A stretch of DNA of 64,000 nt, taken from Cellvibrio zantedeschiae. Lineage in GTDB: Bacteria; Pseudomonadota; Gammaproteobacteria; Pseudomonadales; Cellvibrionaceae. A program made the translations under genes and the position numbers. This document shows positions 1-8,504 of this stretch, piece by piece; positions within the stretch are counted from its first letter, which is position 1; each line of letters opens with the position of its first letter. The DNA is taken from NCBI RefSeq assembly GCF_014652535.1, contig NZ_BMYZ01000001.1:558001-622000 (forward strand), in the 5' to 3' direction. The notes under the pieces are model-generated. The model searched no databases. It saw only the letters and a list, made by a program, of their open reading frames with translations, and was not told the DNA's origin.

Positions 1-2
1 TT

Positions 3-197
3 GAGCAACCGCGAAAAGTATTTAGCCGCGATCAATTATTAGCAGCAGTAGGCACGGCGGTAGAAGCAGGTTATGACCGCAGTATCGATACGCATATCAA
101 AACCTTGCGCGCCAAGTTACGCCAAATAGCTGCAGATGCAGAGCCCATTCAAACCCAACGTGGCTTTGGTTATTGCTATCAACCGGAATCACTCTAA
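3..197 (+). CDS. creB: Response regulator CreB, C-terminal fragment (5' end outside window)
   Basis: This is the last 64 codons of an OmpR/PhoB-type response regulator, open from the window edge to a TAA. The residues include the recognition-helix pattern DRSIDTHIKTLRAKL and the wing segment QRGFGYCY, which mark a winged-helix DNA-binding domain. The receiver domain lies outside the window. The stop codon overlaps the ATG of the following sensor kinase, and the CreD-type protein downstream identifies the set as creBCD, a carbon-source/cell-envelope stress system. Assignment as CreB rests on this context plus the winged-helix sequence. Confidence 0.85.
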   Translation, partial: EQPRKVFSRDQLLAAVGTAVEAGYDRSIDTHIKTLRAKLRQIAADAEPIQTQRGFGYCYQPESL

Positions 198-1618
198 TGT
201 CTTTAAGCATACGAATTTTTTTGGTTTATTTAGTATTCGTTGGCTTGAGCGGATATTTTATTTTAAATACTGTTGTTGAAGAAATTAAACCGGGCGTGCG
301 TCAATCGACTGAAGAAACTTTGGTTGATACGGCAAACCTGCTGGCTGAAATTTTGCGTGAGCCTGTTAAAAATCAAACCCTGCAAAATAGCGATTTCCCC
401 CAAATACTTGCCGCTTATGGCCGTCGTAAACTGCAAGCCAATATTTGGGGTATTGATAAAACGGTTGTGAATCACCGCATCTATGTAACGGATAAAAAGG
501 GCATCGTTATTTTAGATTCCGCGCATAAAGCCTTGGGGCAGGATTATTCCCATTGGAACGATGTGTATCTCACCTTGCACGGTAAATACGGTGCGCGTTC
601 TACGGCAGAAATTCCGGATGATGTTGCCAGTAGCGTGATGTACATAGGCGCACCTATTATGGATGGCGATGACATTATCGGCGTGGTCTCGGTCGCAAAA
701 CCCAATCGCAGTATGCAACCCTTTATAGATCGCTCGCGTAATCGTTTGGCGCTTTTGGGCGGCATTATTATCACCATAGGTTTGCTCGCAGGTATTTTGT
801 TCTCGTGGTGGTTAACAGCTGAATTGCGTCGCTTGCGCAATTACGCTTTGGCGGTAAGTGCTGGCGAGCGCGCCGTATTACCCGAACAAAAAATTGCCAG
901 TGGTGAGCTTAACCAACTTGCTAATGCGCTGGAGTCCATGCGTATTGAGTTGGATGGCAAAGCTTATATTGAACAGTACGTGCAAACGCTCGCCCACGAA
1001 TTAAAAAGTCCGCTCGCAGGAATTCATGCTGCTGCGGAATTGTTGCAGTCACCTATGAGCGAAGAGCAACGCGAACGATTTATTAATAATATTGCTGTAG
1101 AAAGTGTTCGCATGCAGCAGCTTATTGAACGTTTGTTAAACCTTGCATTAGTTGAGCAGCAACAAGCCTTGCACGAAACAAAAGCTGTCGCCATCAAATC
1201 CTTGTGGAACGAACTTGTTGAAGCTCAATCGGCACGTATGCATCAACATAATATTAGTTGCGTAAATGATATTGCGGAAGATGCGACTTTAACGGGTGAG
1301 GTTTTTTTATTGCGCCAGGCATTTGCCAATTTGCTGGAGAATGCATTGGACTTTACGCCAAAGAATGGTCGTATACGTATATTCTCAGAGCGACAAAACG
1401 GTAAATTAAAAATCACTATTGAAAATGAAGGTGAGCCAATTCCAGAGTTTGCTTTTGCCCGCTTAACTGAACGTTTCTATTCTTTACCTCGCCCTTCAAC
1501 CGGAAAGAAAAGCACTGGGTTGGGCTTAAATTTCGTACAGGAAGTGGCGAGTTTGCACAAAGGCGAATTACAGCTGCGTAATACAGAAGGTGGAGTAGAG
1601 GCAAGCCTCATTTTTTAG
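197..1618 (+). CDS. creC: Sensor histidine kinase CreC
   Basis: Inner-membrane sensor kinase of the CreBC two-component system, about 473 aa from the ATG at 197, which overlaps the creB stop (TAATG); a TTG further upstream is less likely. There is a first membrane segment near residues 6-28, a periplasmic sensor region, and a second segment near 185-210 followed by a HAMP-like linker. The HisKA motif LAHELKSPLAG carries the phospho-acceptor His near residue 267. The HATPase domain shows the N box (NLLENALDF) and the G box (STGLGLNFV). It would phosphorylate CreB, which in enterics and pseudomonads activates creD. Confidence 0.92.
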   Translation: MSLSIRIFLVYLVFVGLSGYFILNTVVEEIKPGVRQSTEETLVDTANLLAEILREPVKNQTLQNSDFPQILAAYGRRKLQANIWGIDKTVVNHRIYVTDKKGIVILDSAHKALGQDYSHWNDVYLTLHGKYGARSTAEIPDDVASSVMYIGAPIMDGDDIIGVVSVAKPNRSMQPFIDRSRNRLALLGGIIITIGLLAGILFSWWLTAELRRLRNYALAVSAGERAVLPEQKIASGELNQLANALESMRIELDGKAYIEQYVQTLAHELKSPLAGIHAAAELLQSPMSEEQRERFINNIAVESVRMQQLIERLLNLALVEQQQALHETKAVAIKSLWNELVEAQSARMHQHNISCVNDIAEDATLTGEVFLLRQAFANLLENALDFTPKNGRIRIFSERQNGKLKITIENEGEPIPEFAFARLTERFYSLPRPSTGKKSTGLGLNFVQEVASLHKGELQLRNTEGGVEASLIF

Positions 1619-1719
1619 TTATCTTCATACAAACTACACATAATCCCCACAATCCCCACACAAGCCGTTCACCTTCATAGATCAAACTGTTCCTGACTAA
1701 CCAATAACCAGGAGCAGTT

Positions 1720-3063
1720 ATGAAACGCCCACTTTTACTTAAATTTATCACTATAGGTTGTTTGATGTTGTTGTTAATGATTCCGGTTGGAATGATTAAT
1801 GGTGTTATTAAAGAACGCAAATCGTCGCAGCAAGAAGTAATTGAAGAAATTGCTAAAAGCGCTAGCTACAGTCAGAAGCTAATTGGTCCCGTGTTGGTGG
1901 TTCCTTACATCAAACATCATAAAGAATGGAAAACGGACGAAGTGACTAAGGTGCGTTATCAAGTTGATGTAACCGAGAGTGGCGAACGTTACTTTTTACC
2001 TTCGGCTTTTTCAGTGGATGGCAAAGTAAAAACTGAACGACGGGCACGCGGAATATATGAGGCGCGTTTATATCACGCGGACAATATGATCACTGGCCAT
2101 TTTGATGTGCCAGATAATTATGGTGTTGTGGAAAATCTTGACGTTTACGAATTTGATTCGCCATATATATCCATGGGCATTAAAGACATTCGCGGTATTG
2201 AGAATGCGCTAAAAATAAAAGTAGGCGAAGACATTATCGACATGCAGCCAGGAACAAAACTTAAAATTTTGGGTGAGGGCGTGCATGCAACTATCAAACA
2301 CCCGGATCAATTGAAAAAAGCCATTTTACATTTTTCGTTTAATCTGGTGTTGCAGGGTACAGAGTCTTTAAGCATTGTGCCTATAGGTCGTGAATCAAAT
2401 GTAGATTTGAGTTCTGATTGGCCACACCCGAGCTTTATGGGCGACTACCTGCCAACAAAACGGGAGATTGATGACAAAGGATTTATTGCAAGCTGGCGCA
2501 CCTCCTATTTTTCCAGCAATCAAGGTGAAAATTTTGAGAGATGCATAAACTCAGCTGACTGCGAAGCTTTTAATAATCGCTACTTTGGTGTGAGCTTTAT
2601 TGATCCGGTAGACCAATACGTGAAAAGTGATCGCGCTATTAAGTACGCAATTTTATTTATCGCACTGACATTTGCAGGGTTTTTCTTGTTTGAAATTTTG
2701 AAGCGATTAGCTATTCACCCTATGCAATATGGTTTGGTGGGTTTGTCGTTAGCATTTTTTTATTTGTTGCTTGTGTCCTTGTCTGAGCATATTGCTTTTG
2801 ATTTGGCTTATCTTATAGCCTCATCGGCCTGTATTGCATTGATTGGTTTTTATGTCAGCTATGTTTTAAAGAGTATTCTTCGCAGCGCAATTTTTTCCAG
2901 CTTGTTAGCGTCTTTATACGGCTTGCTCTATAGCTTGTTAAGCGCTGAAGACTACGCCTTGCTGATGGGTTCAACTCTGTTGTTCGCGTTGCTTGGTGTT
3001 TTCATGGTGTTAACACGTAAGTTAGATTGGTATTCCGTTGGACGAACTGAAGCTGTTAATTAA
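1720..3063 (+). CDS. creD: Inner membrane protein CreD
   Basis: 447 aa, the normal CreD length. One N-terminal transmembrane helix (about residues 7-27) is followed at once by the family hallmark GPVLVVPYI. A long beta-rich periplasmic domain runs to about 300, and several hydrophobic helices fill 305-440. An RBS-like AGGAGC precedes the ATG. CreD is the classical target of CreBC and is linked to envelope integrity and beta-lactam or colicin responses; its biochemical activity is unknown. It lies 100 bp after creC. I found no exact TTCAC-N6-TTCAC CreB box in that gap, only one TTCAC half-site near 1669. Confidence 0.93.
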   Translation: MKRPLLLKFITIGCLMLLLMIPVGMINGVIKERKSSQQEVIEEIAKSASYSQKLIGPVLVVPYIKHHKEWKTDEVTKVRYQVDVTESGERYFLPSAFSVDGKVKTERRARGIYEARLYHADNMITGHFDVPDNYGVVENLDVYEFDSPYISMGIKDIRGIENALKIKVGEDIIDMQPGTKLKILGEGVHATIKHPDQLKKAILHFSFNLVLQGTESLSIVPIGRESNVDLSSDWPHPSFMGDYLPTKREIDDKGFIASWRTSYFSSNQGENFERCINSADCEAFNNRYFGVSFIDPVDQYVKSDRAIKYAILFIALTFAGFFLFEILKRLAIHPMQYGLVGLSLAFFYLLLVSLSEHIAFDLAYLIASSACIALIGFYVSYVLKSILRSAIFSSLLASLYGLLYSLLSAEDYALLMGSTLLFALLGVFMVLTRKLDWYSVGRTEAVN

Positions 3064-3149
3064 CTCTAATTTTTTAACTAACCAATTTACTAAAGCGGCT
3101 TTCTGTGCAGAGAGCCGCCGCCAGAAAAACTCTACAGAAAAATATCCCA

Positions 3150-3539
3150 ATGTTTATATCAATTCGAGTTGTACCTGTATTTGCTATTTTGTTTTTTATT
3201 TTTATCCTTTGGATTATTGTGGTTTCTGATTCAGGCACACCCAATTTCTTTATTGATGGGGTTCGTAATATCCCTTACGGAGACAAGTTTGGCCATTTGT
3301 CGTTGTATGGTGTCCTGGCGATGCTTGTTAATCTTTCCCTAAAGTCACAGCAGCGAAAATATTTTGGTTTGCCCTTTGGTTGTGCGTTAGTTTTATTGTT
3401 TGCATTGGTTGAAGAATTAACCCAAGCCTTCTTTCCATCTACTCGTACCCTGGATATTGGGGATGTTTTTGCAGATTTTATGGGTATTTATTTTGCTGCG
3501 TGGGTGAGCGATAGGTTTAGTCGACGGAAGCATACTTAG
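3150..3539 (+). CDS. VanZ-like family membrane protein
   Basis: Small integral membrane protein, about 129 aa from the ATG at 3150; a GTG at 3105 in the same frame would add 15 hydrophilic residues. Four hydrophobic segments are visible. The family pattern is present: DKFGHLSLYGVLA after the first helix, EELTQAFFPSTRTLDIGDVFADFMG near the end (conserved E-E-Q, R and D). VanZ-like proteins are named after a teicoplanin-resistance protein, but most bacterial members have no known role. It stands alone between creD and a TPR gene, so the context does not suggest a function. Confidence 0.75.
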   Translation: MFISIRVVPVFAILFFIFILWIIVVSDSGTPNFFIDGVRNIPYGDKFGHLSLYGVLAMLVNLSLKSQQRKYFGLPFGCALVLLFALVEELTQAFFPSTRTLDIGDVFADFMGIYFAAWVSDRFSRRKHT

Positions 3540-3615
3540 GCAAGGAACTTAATTGTAGACGCTATGTTCTAAGTACCCGTTTGGCCAGAACTCAATACTT
3601 ATAAAAAGGATTCCT

Positions 3616-4647
3616 ATGATTCGCCGTCCCTGTTCATTTTCAAAAATAACCAGTCGCCAGATATTTTTACTTTTTGCTTTATGTGCTTGCCCATGGGCTA
3701 TGGCTGCTGATTTGCAGCCTGCTGTTGCTGCCTATAAAGATAATCAGTTGGCGCAAGCAAAATCCTTATTCGAAGCTGCTTCGAAAGATCAATCAGCTAG
3801 AAATGAAGCGCTTTATTATATGGGACGAATTGCGTTTGATGAGGGGGATGCAGAAAAAGCCAAAGATTATTTAAGCCAATCGGTTGAAATCGAACCCAAT
3901 ACCTCAGACGAATATTATTGGTTAGGGCGTGCTTATGGTGAGCTTGCACAAAAAGCCAATATTTTAAAGCAGGCCTCATATGCTTCTAGCGTGCATAAGT
4001 ATTTTCAACTGGCTGTTGAAGTGGACCCAAAGAATATTGCAGCTCAACGCGGGTTGTTTACTTTTTATATAATGGCTCCCGGTATCATGGGTGGCGGTAT
4101 TGATAAAGCGGAAAAGACATTGGCTGATCTTCGTGTCTTATCGCCAGTCGATGCTGATATCAAACAATTGGATCTTTTGGCCAAAAAGGAAGAGAAAGAT
4201 AAGCACCTTGCTCATGCTAAATATTTGGTAGCAACTTATCCACAATCTGCTGAAGCTCTATTTTCAGCGGCGCATGTTTTTCGCAATCATAAAATGTTGA
4301 ATGAAGCTATCGCCCAATTTGAAATTGCGTCGAAGCTGCCTGTTACTCCACAAAATCGCATGTTTGTTGAAAACTCTACCTATTCGTTTGGCGAAACCTG
4401 TTTATGGGCTAATTCACGGATTGATGATGCTATTGTTAGTGTCGAAAAGTTTCTATTGCTCAAATTGGATGCTAAGAACTTTAACAAGAATTGGCCTTTA
4501 TGGACTTTGGCTAAATTGCAGCGTCAAAAAGGCAATATGGAAAAATATCTAAACCTGCGTAGGCAACTCGATCCTGCATTTATAAAACAAGATAAGTGGA
4601 TGCGAGAAGAAGTGGAAAAAATTGATAAAGAGGACAAAAAGATCTGA
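3616..4647 (+). CDS. Exported tetratricopeptide-repeat protein
   Basis: 343 aa with a signal peptide: a basic start (MIRRP), a hydrophobic core FLLFALCACPW and a likely cleavage after AMA near residue 30. TPR units follow. The clearest are ALYYMGRIAFDEGDAEKAKDYL and the later segment around residues 210-240 (AEALFSAAHVFRNHKMLNEAI). It should sit in the periplasm as a protein-interaction scaffold; no catalytic domain is visible. An AAAAGGA ribosome site lies just before the ATG. Specific partner and pathway are unknown, and the neighbours give no hint. Confidence 0.8.
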   Translation: MIRRPCSFSKITSRQIFLLFALCACPWAMAADLQPAVAAYKDNQLAQAKSLFEAASKDQSARNEALYYMGRIAFDEGDAEKAKDYLSQSVEIEPNTSDEYYWLGRAYGELAQKANILKQASYASSVHKYFQLAVEVDPKNIAAQRGLFTFYIMAPGIMGGGIDKAEKTLADLRVLSPVDADIKQLDLLAKKEEKDKHLAHAKYLVATYPQSAEALFSAAHVFRNHKMLNEAIAQFEIASKLPVTPQNRMFVENSTYSFGETCLWANSRIDDAIVSVEKFLLLKLDAKNFNKNWPLWTLAKLQRQKGNMEKYLNLRRQLDPAFIKQDKWMREEVEKIDKEDKKI

Positions 4648-4660
4648 AGCTGAAAATAAA

Positions 4661-4690
4661 AAAGGGTTAGCTGATAGCAGCTAACCCTTT
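4661..4690. terminator. Bidirectional intrinsic terminator
   Basis: A 13-bp perfect inverted repeat (AAAGGGTTAGCTG, 4-nt loop ATAG, complement) is flanked by A and T runs on both sides. It sits between two convergent genes, 13 nt after the TPR gene stop and 17 nt from the aldo-keto reductase stop, so it can end both transcripts. Confidence 0.9.
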
Positions 4691-4706
4691 TTCTTACGCA
4701 TGCTAA

Positions 4707-5720
4707 TTAACGAATAATCGCATCAATTTTTGCAATATCATCTGCACTAAATTCAAGATTGTTTAACGCAGCAACCGAATCTTCAATTTGTGATGGACGG
4801 CTGGCACCTATCAAGCAAGTGGTTACAGCTTCATTGTGTAAGGTCCAGGCAATAGCCATTTGTGCGAGCGATTGTCCGCGTGATTCGGCAATTGCGTTTA
4901 ATTGCTGAACTTTCGCCAACTTTTCTGGTGTGATGTCCTTATTGTTCAAATAAATTAATTCCGGACGTGCCGCGCGTGAATCGGCAGGAATCCCGTTTAA
5001 ATATTTGTTGGTTAAAACACCCTGCGCCAGTGGTGAGAACACAATGGAGCCAACACCTTCAGTTTTGAGAACATCAGTCAAACCATCTTCAATCCAGCGG
5101 TCAAACATGTTGTAACGTGGTTGGTGAATTAATAAAGGTGTGCCTAGTGATTTTAAAATATCGACTGCTTTTTTAGTTTGCGCGGGTTGATAATTTGAAA
5201 TGCCAACATAAAGCGCGCGGCCTGAACGCACAATATAATCCAGCGCTTGCATGGTTTCTTCGATGGGTGTTTCAGGATCCATGCAGTGATGATAAAACAC
5301 ATCAAAATATTCCAAACCCGTGCGCTTTAAACTTTGGTCGCAACTGGATACTAAATATTTGCGTGAGCCGCCAATACCGAAAGGGCCTGGCCACATATCG
5401 TAACCGGCTTTGCTGGCAATAAATAATTCATCGCGATAAGGTGCAAAGTCTTGTTTGTGAATAGTGCCGTAAGTGATTTCCGCAGAACCGAAATTGGGGC
5501 CGTAATTGTTGGCTAAATCGAAATGGTTAATGCCTAAATCAAACGCTTTACGTAACATAGCGCGTGCATTTGCAACGGAATCTACAGCACCAAAATTTTG
5601 CCACAAGCCAAGTGATAAGCGCGACAATTGCACGCCGCTTCTGCCGCAGCGTTTGTACTTCATGGTTTTGTAGCGTTCCGGATTGGCTACATAAATTGGG
5701 TTTGGCTCATGGGTAATCAT
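4707..5720 (-). CDS. yghZ: Aldo/keto reductase, YghZ (L-glyceraldehyde-3-phosphate reductase) type
   Basis: NADPH-dependent aldo/keto reductase, 337 aa from the ATG at 5720, which has a GAGG ribosome site; the open frame continues 27 codons upstream without an RBS. The N-terminus (RYKTMKYKRCGRSGVQLSRLSLGLWQNFG) is characteristic of E. coli YghZ/Gpr and of the Kv-beta-like branch. The catalytic tetrad is readable as Asp68, Tyr73, Lys104 and His144/145 (DLANNY, ASKAGY, FYHHC). The family detoxifies L-glyceraldehyde-3-P and methylglyoxal in the cytoplasm. It is monocistronic. Confidence 0.9.
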   Translation of the reverse strand: MITHEPNPIYVANPERYKTMKYKRCGRSGVQLSRLSLGLWQNFGAVDSVANARAMLRKAFDLGINHFDLANNYGPNFGSAEITYGTIHKQDFAPYRDELFIASKAGYDMWPGPFGIGGSRKYLVSSCDQSLKRTGLEYFDVFYHHCMDPETPIEETMQALDYIVRSGRALYVGISNYQPAQTKKAVDILKSLGTPLLIHQPRYNMFDRWIEDGLTDVLKTEGVGSIVFSPLAQGVLTNKYLNGIPADSRAARPELIYLNNKDITPEKLAKVQQLNAIAESRGQSLAQMAIAWTLHNEAVTTCLIGASRPSQIEDSVAALNNLEFSADDIAKIDAIIR

Positions 5721-5915
5721 TGGAGGCCTCTTGATAATTGTTTTGGCATTGCCGTTGGAGAAGGGTAGAGCTGGGAAAGGACAGCATTTTAGCCCATGCA
5801 AAGGAGCTGGCGTATAGGCTTATTGTAAAGAAGCGTCTTATTTTTTAGGTTAGTGTTGAGTTGATCTGAGCAATTGATTTTATGCTTTGGTTGACTATGT
5901 AATTAGGGGCAAGCA

Positions 5916-6518
5916 ATGAAAGTAATGGTCGTTTTTCCTACTTCGACTGAAGCACATTTTTTTTCACATCCGCAAGTCGTCACGGCAATTTGCGGCGTGG
6001 GGTTATCGGCTGCTGCTTACAATACCGCTAAATTGATTGCTCAACATAAGCCTGACTGGATGATCATGGCAGGCATTGCCGGTGTATATCCCCATTCGCA
6101 ATTTAAGATTGGCGATGTCGTTTTGGTGGAAAGTGAATGCGAATCTGATTTGGGATTTTTTACCCCGAACGGCTTTACCCATCTTGCTGATTTAGATTTA
6201 GCAATGGATTTTAGTGTGACCAAGCATTGGGGATGTCCACATTTGCCATCTAACTCTGTATTGCCGATTGCAAAAAGTAATTCTATGAATGCAGCCATGG
6301 CGCCGTTTATCAACATTCAAGATGCAGATATTGAAAACATGGAAGGAGCTGCTTTTTTTCAAGTTTGTTTGGCGGAACAGCAAGGGTTTTTAGAAGTGCG
6401 AAGTATTTCTAATGTCGTAAGGATTGGTGATGATGATTGGGATATGGAGGGATCAATTCGCATACTTACCGAAGGTTTGCATAAGCTGATTGATTATTTA
6501 TTGGCTTCGGAGCCGTGA
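5916..6518 (+). CDS. Nucleoside phosphorylase/futalosine hydrolase-like protein
   Basis: 200 aa, PNP/UDP phosphorylase fold. Visible family features are the GVGLSAAAYNTAKLI nucleotide/phosphate-side loop near residue 30, the GIAGVYP segment near 56, and ENMEGAAFF near 145, the conserved Met-Glu that binds ribose in MTA/SAH nucleosidases and futalosine hydrolases. RSISNVVRIGDDDWD corresponds to the catalytic-Asp region. The protein is shorter than typical MTA/SAH nucleosidases. Futalosine hydrolase is the closest named type I can suggest, but no other menaquinone gene is present, so the substrate is uncertain. RBS AGGGGC lies before the ATG. Confidence 0.7.
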   Translation: MKVMVVFPTSTEAHFFSHPQVVTAICGVGLSAAAYNTAKLIAQHKPDWMIMAGIAGVYPHSQFKIGDVVLVESECESDLGFFTPNGFTHLADLDLAMDFSVTKHWGCPHLPSNSVLPIAKSNSMNAAMAPFINIQDADIENMEGAAFFQVCLAEQQGFLEVRSISNVVRIGDDDWDMEGSIRILTEGLHKLIDYLLASEP

Positions 6519-6551
6519 GTTTGGTCAAGAGTGAGCCAAAGGCGCAGGGCT

Positions 6552-6580
6552 TAAAATAAAAAGGCCGCTTTCGCGGCCTC
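6552..6580 (-). terminator. Intrinsic terminator of the GGA-rich RNA
   Basis: Read on the minus strand: a 7-bp G/C-rich stem (GCGGCCT with its complement) closed by a GAAA tetraloop and followed by TTTTTATTTT. There is no U tract on the plus strand, so it terminates minus-strand transcription rather than the phosphorylase gene on the plus strand. Confidence 0.88.
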
Positions 6581-6783
6581 GGTGCAGATATTGTCCATAA
6601 ACTCTGTAGTAGTCAGTGCTCTGGTCCGTCTCTATCCCTGTTAACCCCTTGGGTTTATTCCCTTAGCCATTCATCCATCGTCAATCCGTTCCTGGCCGCT
6701 CCTGAATCTCCTGACGTTCTCCTTTAAGGGGACGCCTCCATTGACCTTTCCTGGCCGATTTACTCACTGTCTACTTCCTGATG
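6552..6783 (-). ncRNA. Candidate CsrB/RsmY/RsmZ-family regulatory RNA (CsrA-titrating)
   Basis: No ORF fits here. On the minus strand the segment 6778-6594 contains 13 GGA triplets in about 185 nt (TCC on the plus strand at 6776, 6749, 6737, 6720, 6709, 6700, 6690, 6685, 6674, 6659, 6635, 6625, 6594). Five of these are in the context CAGGA, the core of CsrA-binding sites. The RNA would end at a GNRA-loop terminator with a U tract (6580-6552). A -10-like GATAAT lies at 6795-6790 and two GacA-box-like dyads lie 65 and 88 bp upstream of the inferred start. Known CsrB/RsmZ RNAs sequester CsrA/RsmA through repeated GGA loops, and csrA is present at 30655. The 5' end is inferred. Confidence 0.72.
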
Positions 6784-6789
6784 TTGCTC

Positions 6790-6818
6790 ATTATCCAGAG
6801 AATGACGGCAGATAAACA
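6790..6818 (-). promoter_or_regulatory. Putative promoter of the GGA-rich RNA
   Basis: Minus-strand -10 GATAAT (6795-6790), a 17-bp spacer, and a poor -35 TGTTTA (6818-6813). A good -10 with a weak -35 is what an activator-dependent promoter would look like, consistent with the dyads just upstream. Confidence 0.5.
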
Positions 6819-6836
6819 GTCGCTAAATTCGGTAAG

Positions 6837-6883
6837 TTTTGTAGGAAATTGACTACAGAGCTTGTAGTCAATCTCCTACAAAA
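6837..6883 (-). promoter_or_regulatory. Two tandem GacA/UvrY-box-like dyads inside a 21-bp inverted repeat
   Basis: Two 18-bp elements of form TGTAG-N8-CTACA lie at 6840-6857 and 6863-6880, and are themselves arms of a near-perfect 21-bp inverted repeat (one mismatch, 5-nt centre). GacA/UvrY sites upstream of csrB/rsmY/rsmZ have the form TGTAAG-N6-CTTACA; these differ by one base per half-site. There is no U tract on either strand, which argues against a terminator. The centres fall about 65 and 88 bp upstream of the inferred RNA start. Confidence 0.6.
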
Positions 6884-6908
6884 TTGTCGTTCAAGTTAAC
6901 AATAAAGC

Positions 6909-8315
6909 TTATTTGATGACTTTGTAGCAGGGTTTGTATTCGCGCCCCGGCAGCTTCATGCGGTTTTGTTTGGCGAAGGATTCGAGGAGTTCGTCTACAG
7001 GATGCATGATTTCAGCGTCCCCATGAAGCTCAAAGTGGCCAAACTCCTCAATGGTGCGAATGCCTTCTTCTTTCACGTTACCAGCAACAATGCCAGAAAA
7101 GGCACGACGCAAGTTTGCGGCCAACAAATGACTAGGCTGATTCTTATGCAGTTCCAGATTGCGCATGTTGTCGTGTGTGGGAATAAACGGATGCTGTAAA
7201 TCCGAGCTAATCGTAAGCTGCCAGTTGAAGTAATAGGCGTCATCGCTTTGCTTGCGGAATTCGCGCACTTTCTTAATGCCATCCACCATTTCACGAGCGA
7301 CTGCTTCCGGGTCATTAACGATAATTTTGTAATGGGCTTGCGCTTCAGGGCCAAGTGTATCGCCAATAAATCTATCGACACGCTCAAAGTATTCAGCCGA
7401 GCTGGCAGGGCCGGTAAACACGAGCGGGAAGGGGATATCTTTGTTATCGGGGTGCAGCAAAATACCCAAAATGTAGAGGATTTCCTCAGTGGTACCTGCG
7501 CCGCCAGGGAATACGATAATGCCGTGACCAAGGCGCACAAATGCTTCCAGGCGTTTTTCAATATCCGGCATGATCGTCAATTGGTTAACGATGGGGTTAG
7601 GCGCTTCAGCTGCAATAATTCCCGGCTCGGTAATGCCGATGTAACGACCATTAGGCGTACGCTGTTTGGCGTGACCGATGGTGGCGCCTTTCATTGGGCC
7701 TTTCATGGCGCCGGGACCGCAACCGGTGCAAATATCCAAGCTGCGTAAACCTAACTGGTAACCAACTTCTTTGGTGTAGTCATATTCACCGCGGCTAATG
7801 GAGTGGCCGCCCCAGCACACCACGAGGTTCGGATCTTGCCCCGGATGCAGCAAGTTGGCATTACGCAGCATATGGAACACCGCATCAGTAATACCTTCCG
7901 TAGTATCAACATCGAAATTTGGGTTTTCGTTAATCGCGTCGTTGTTGTAAATCACATCGCGCAGCACGGTAAACAAATGCTCGCTAATACCTTTAATCAT
8001 TTTGCCATCGACAAACGCATTGGCCGGTGCATTTTTTACGGCGAGTTTAATGCCGCGCTCCTGCTGCACAATGCTGATATCAAAATTGCTGTAGCGCTCT
8101 AGCAATTCTTTGCCGTCATCCAAATCGTTACCCGTGTTCAACACGGCGAGCGAGCAGCTACGGAATAATTTGTACAAACCGCTTTGGCTTGAATCCAATA
8201 ATTTGGCGACTTCAACTTTAGATAAAATATTCAATTGCCCGTGGGGCGAAATGGTAGCGTTGATAGTTTCGAAGTTATGATCGGGAGCGATTTTGTACGG
8301 ATGATTGTGTGACAT
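6909..8315 (-). CDS. ppnN: Pyrimidine/purine nucleotide 5'-monophosphate nucleosidase PpnN
   Basis: 468 aa, matching PpnN (YgdH). The enzyme hydrolyses nucleoside monophosphates to free base and ribose-5-phosphate, and in E. coli it is activated by (p)ppGpp. The LOG/lysine-decarboxylase-like core carries TGCGPGAMKGPMKGA near residues 197-211 and the diagnostic FPGGAGTTEE at 269-278. The N-terminal extension (residues 1-140) and the C-terminal tail are those of the long PpnN type rather than the short cytokinin-type LOG proteins. It is monocistronic, with the GGA-rich RNA locus immediately downstream on the same strand. Confidence 0.93.
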   Translation of the reverse strand: MSHNHPYKIAPDHNFETINATISPHGQLNILSKVEVAKLLDSSQSGLYKLFRSCSLAVLNTGNDLDDGKELLERYSNFDISIVQQERGIKLAVKNAPANAFVDGKMIKGISEHLFTVLRDVIYNNDAINENPNFDVDTTEGITDAVFHMLRNANLLHPGQDPNLVVCWGGHSISRGEYDYTKEVGYQLGLRSLDICTGCGPGAMKGPMKGATIGHAKQRTPNGRYIGITEPGIIAAEAPNPIVNQLTIMPDIEKRLEAFVRLGHGIIVFPGGAGTTEEILYILGILLHPDNKDIPFPLVFTGPASSAEYFERVDRFIGDTLGPEAQAHYKIIVNDPEAVAREMVDGIKKVREFRKQSDDAYYFNWQLTISSDLQHPFIPTHDNMRNLELHKNQPSHLLAANLRRAFSGIVAGNVKEEGIRTIEEFGHFELHGDAEIMHPVDELLESFAKQNRMKLPGREYKPCYKVIK

Positions 8316-8504
8316 CTAAACTCTTTAGCACCGCTAGGATGCAGTGGGGAATCGGAATTTCGGCTGAGATATTTCTATCCCGTTACCGAAGTGTAGTGTG
8401 TTTTGGCGTGTTTTGTCTGGCGATAGATGAGGGTGCTTGTGATTTTTGTGCGGTATTGAAAGTTTAGAGTGCGGATAGAACAAAACTTGAGCAAATAGTC
8501 ATGC

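Noticed and set aside
1667-1690. Possible CreB box upstream of creD
   Set aside because: Only one TTCAC half-site; the second half at the required spacing is missing.
6837-6883. Inverted repeat as a ppnN terminator
   Set aside because: No U tract follows the stem on either strand; the internal 18-bp dyads fit a regulator site better.
7248-7748. 166-codon plus-strand ORF inside ppnN
   Set aside because: Antisense shadow of a well-conserved gene.
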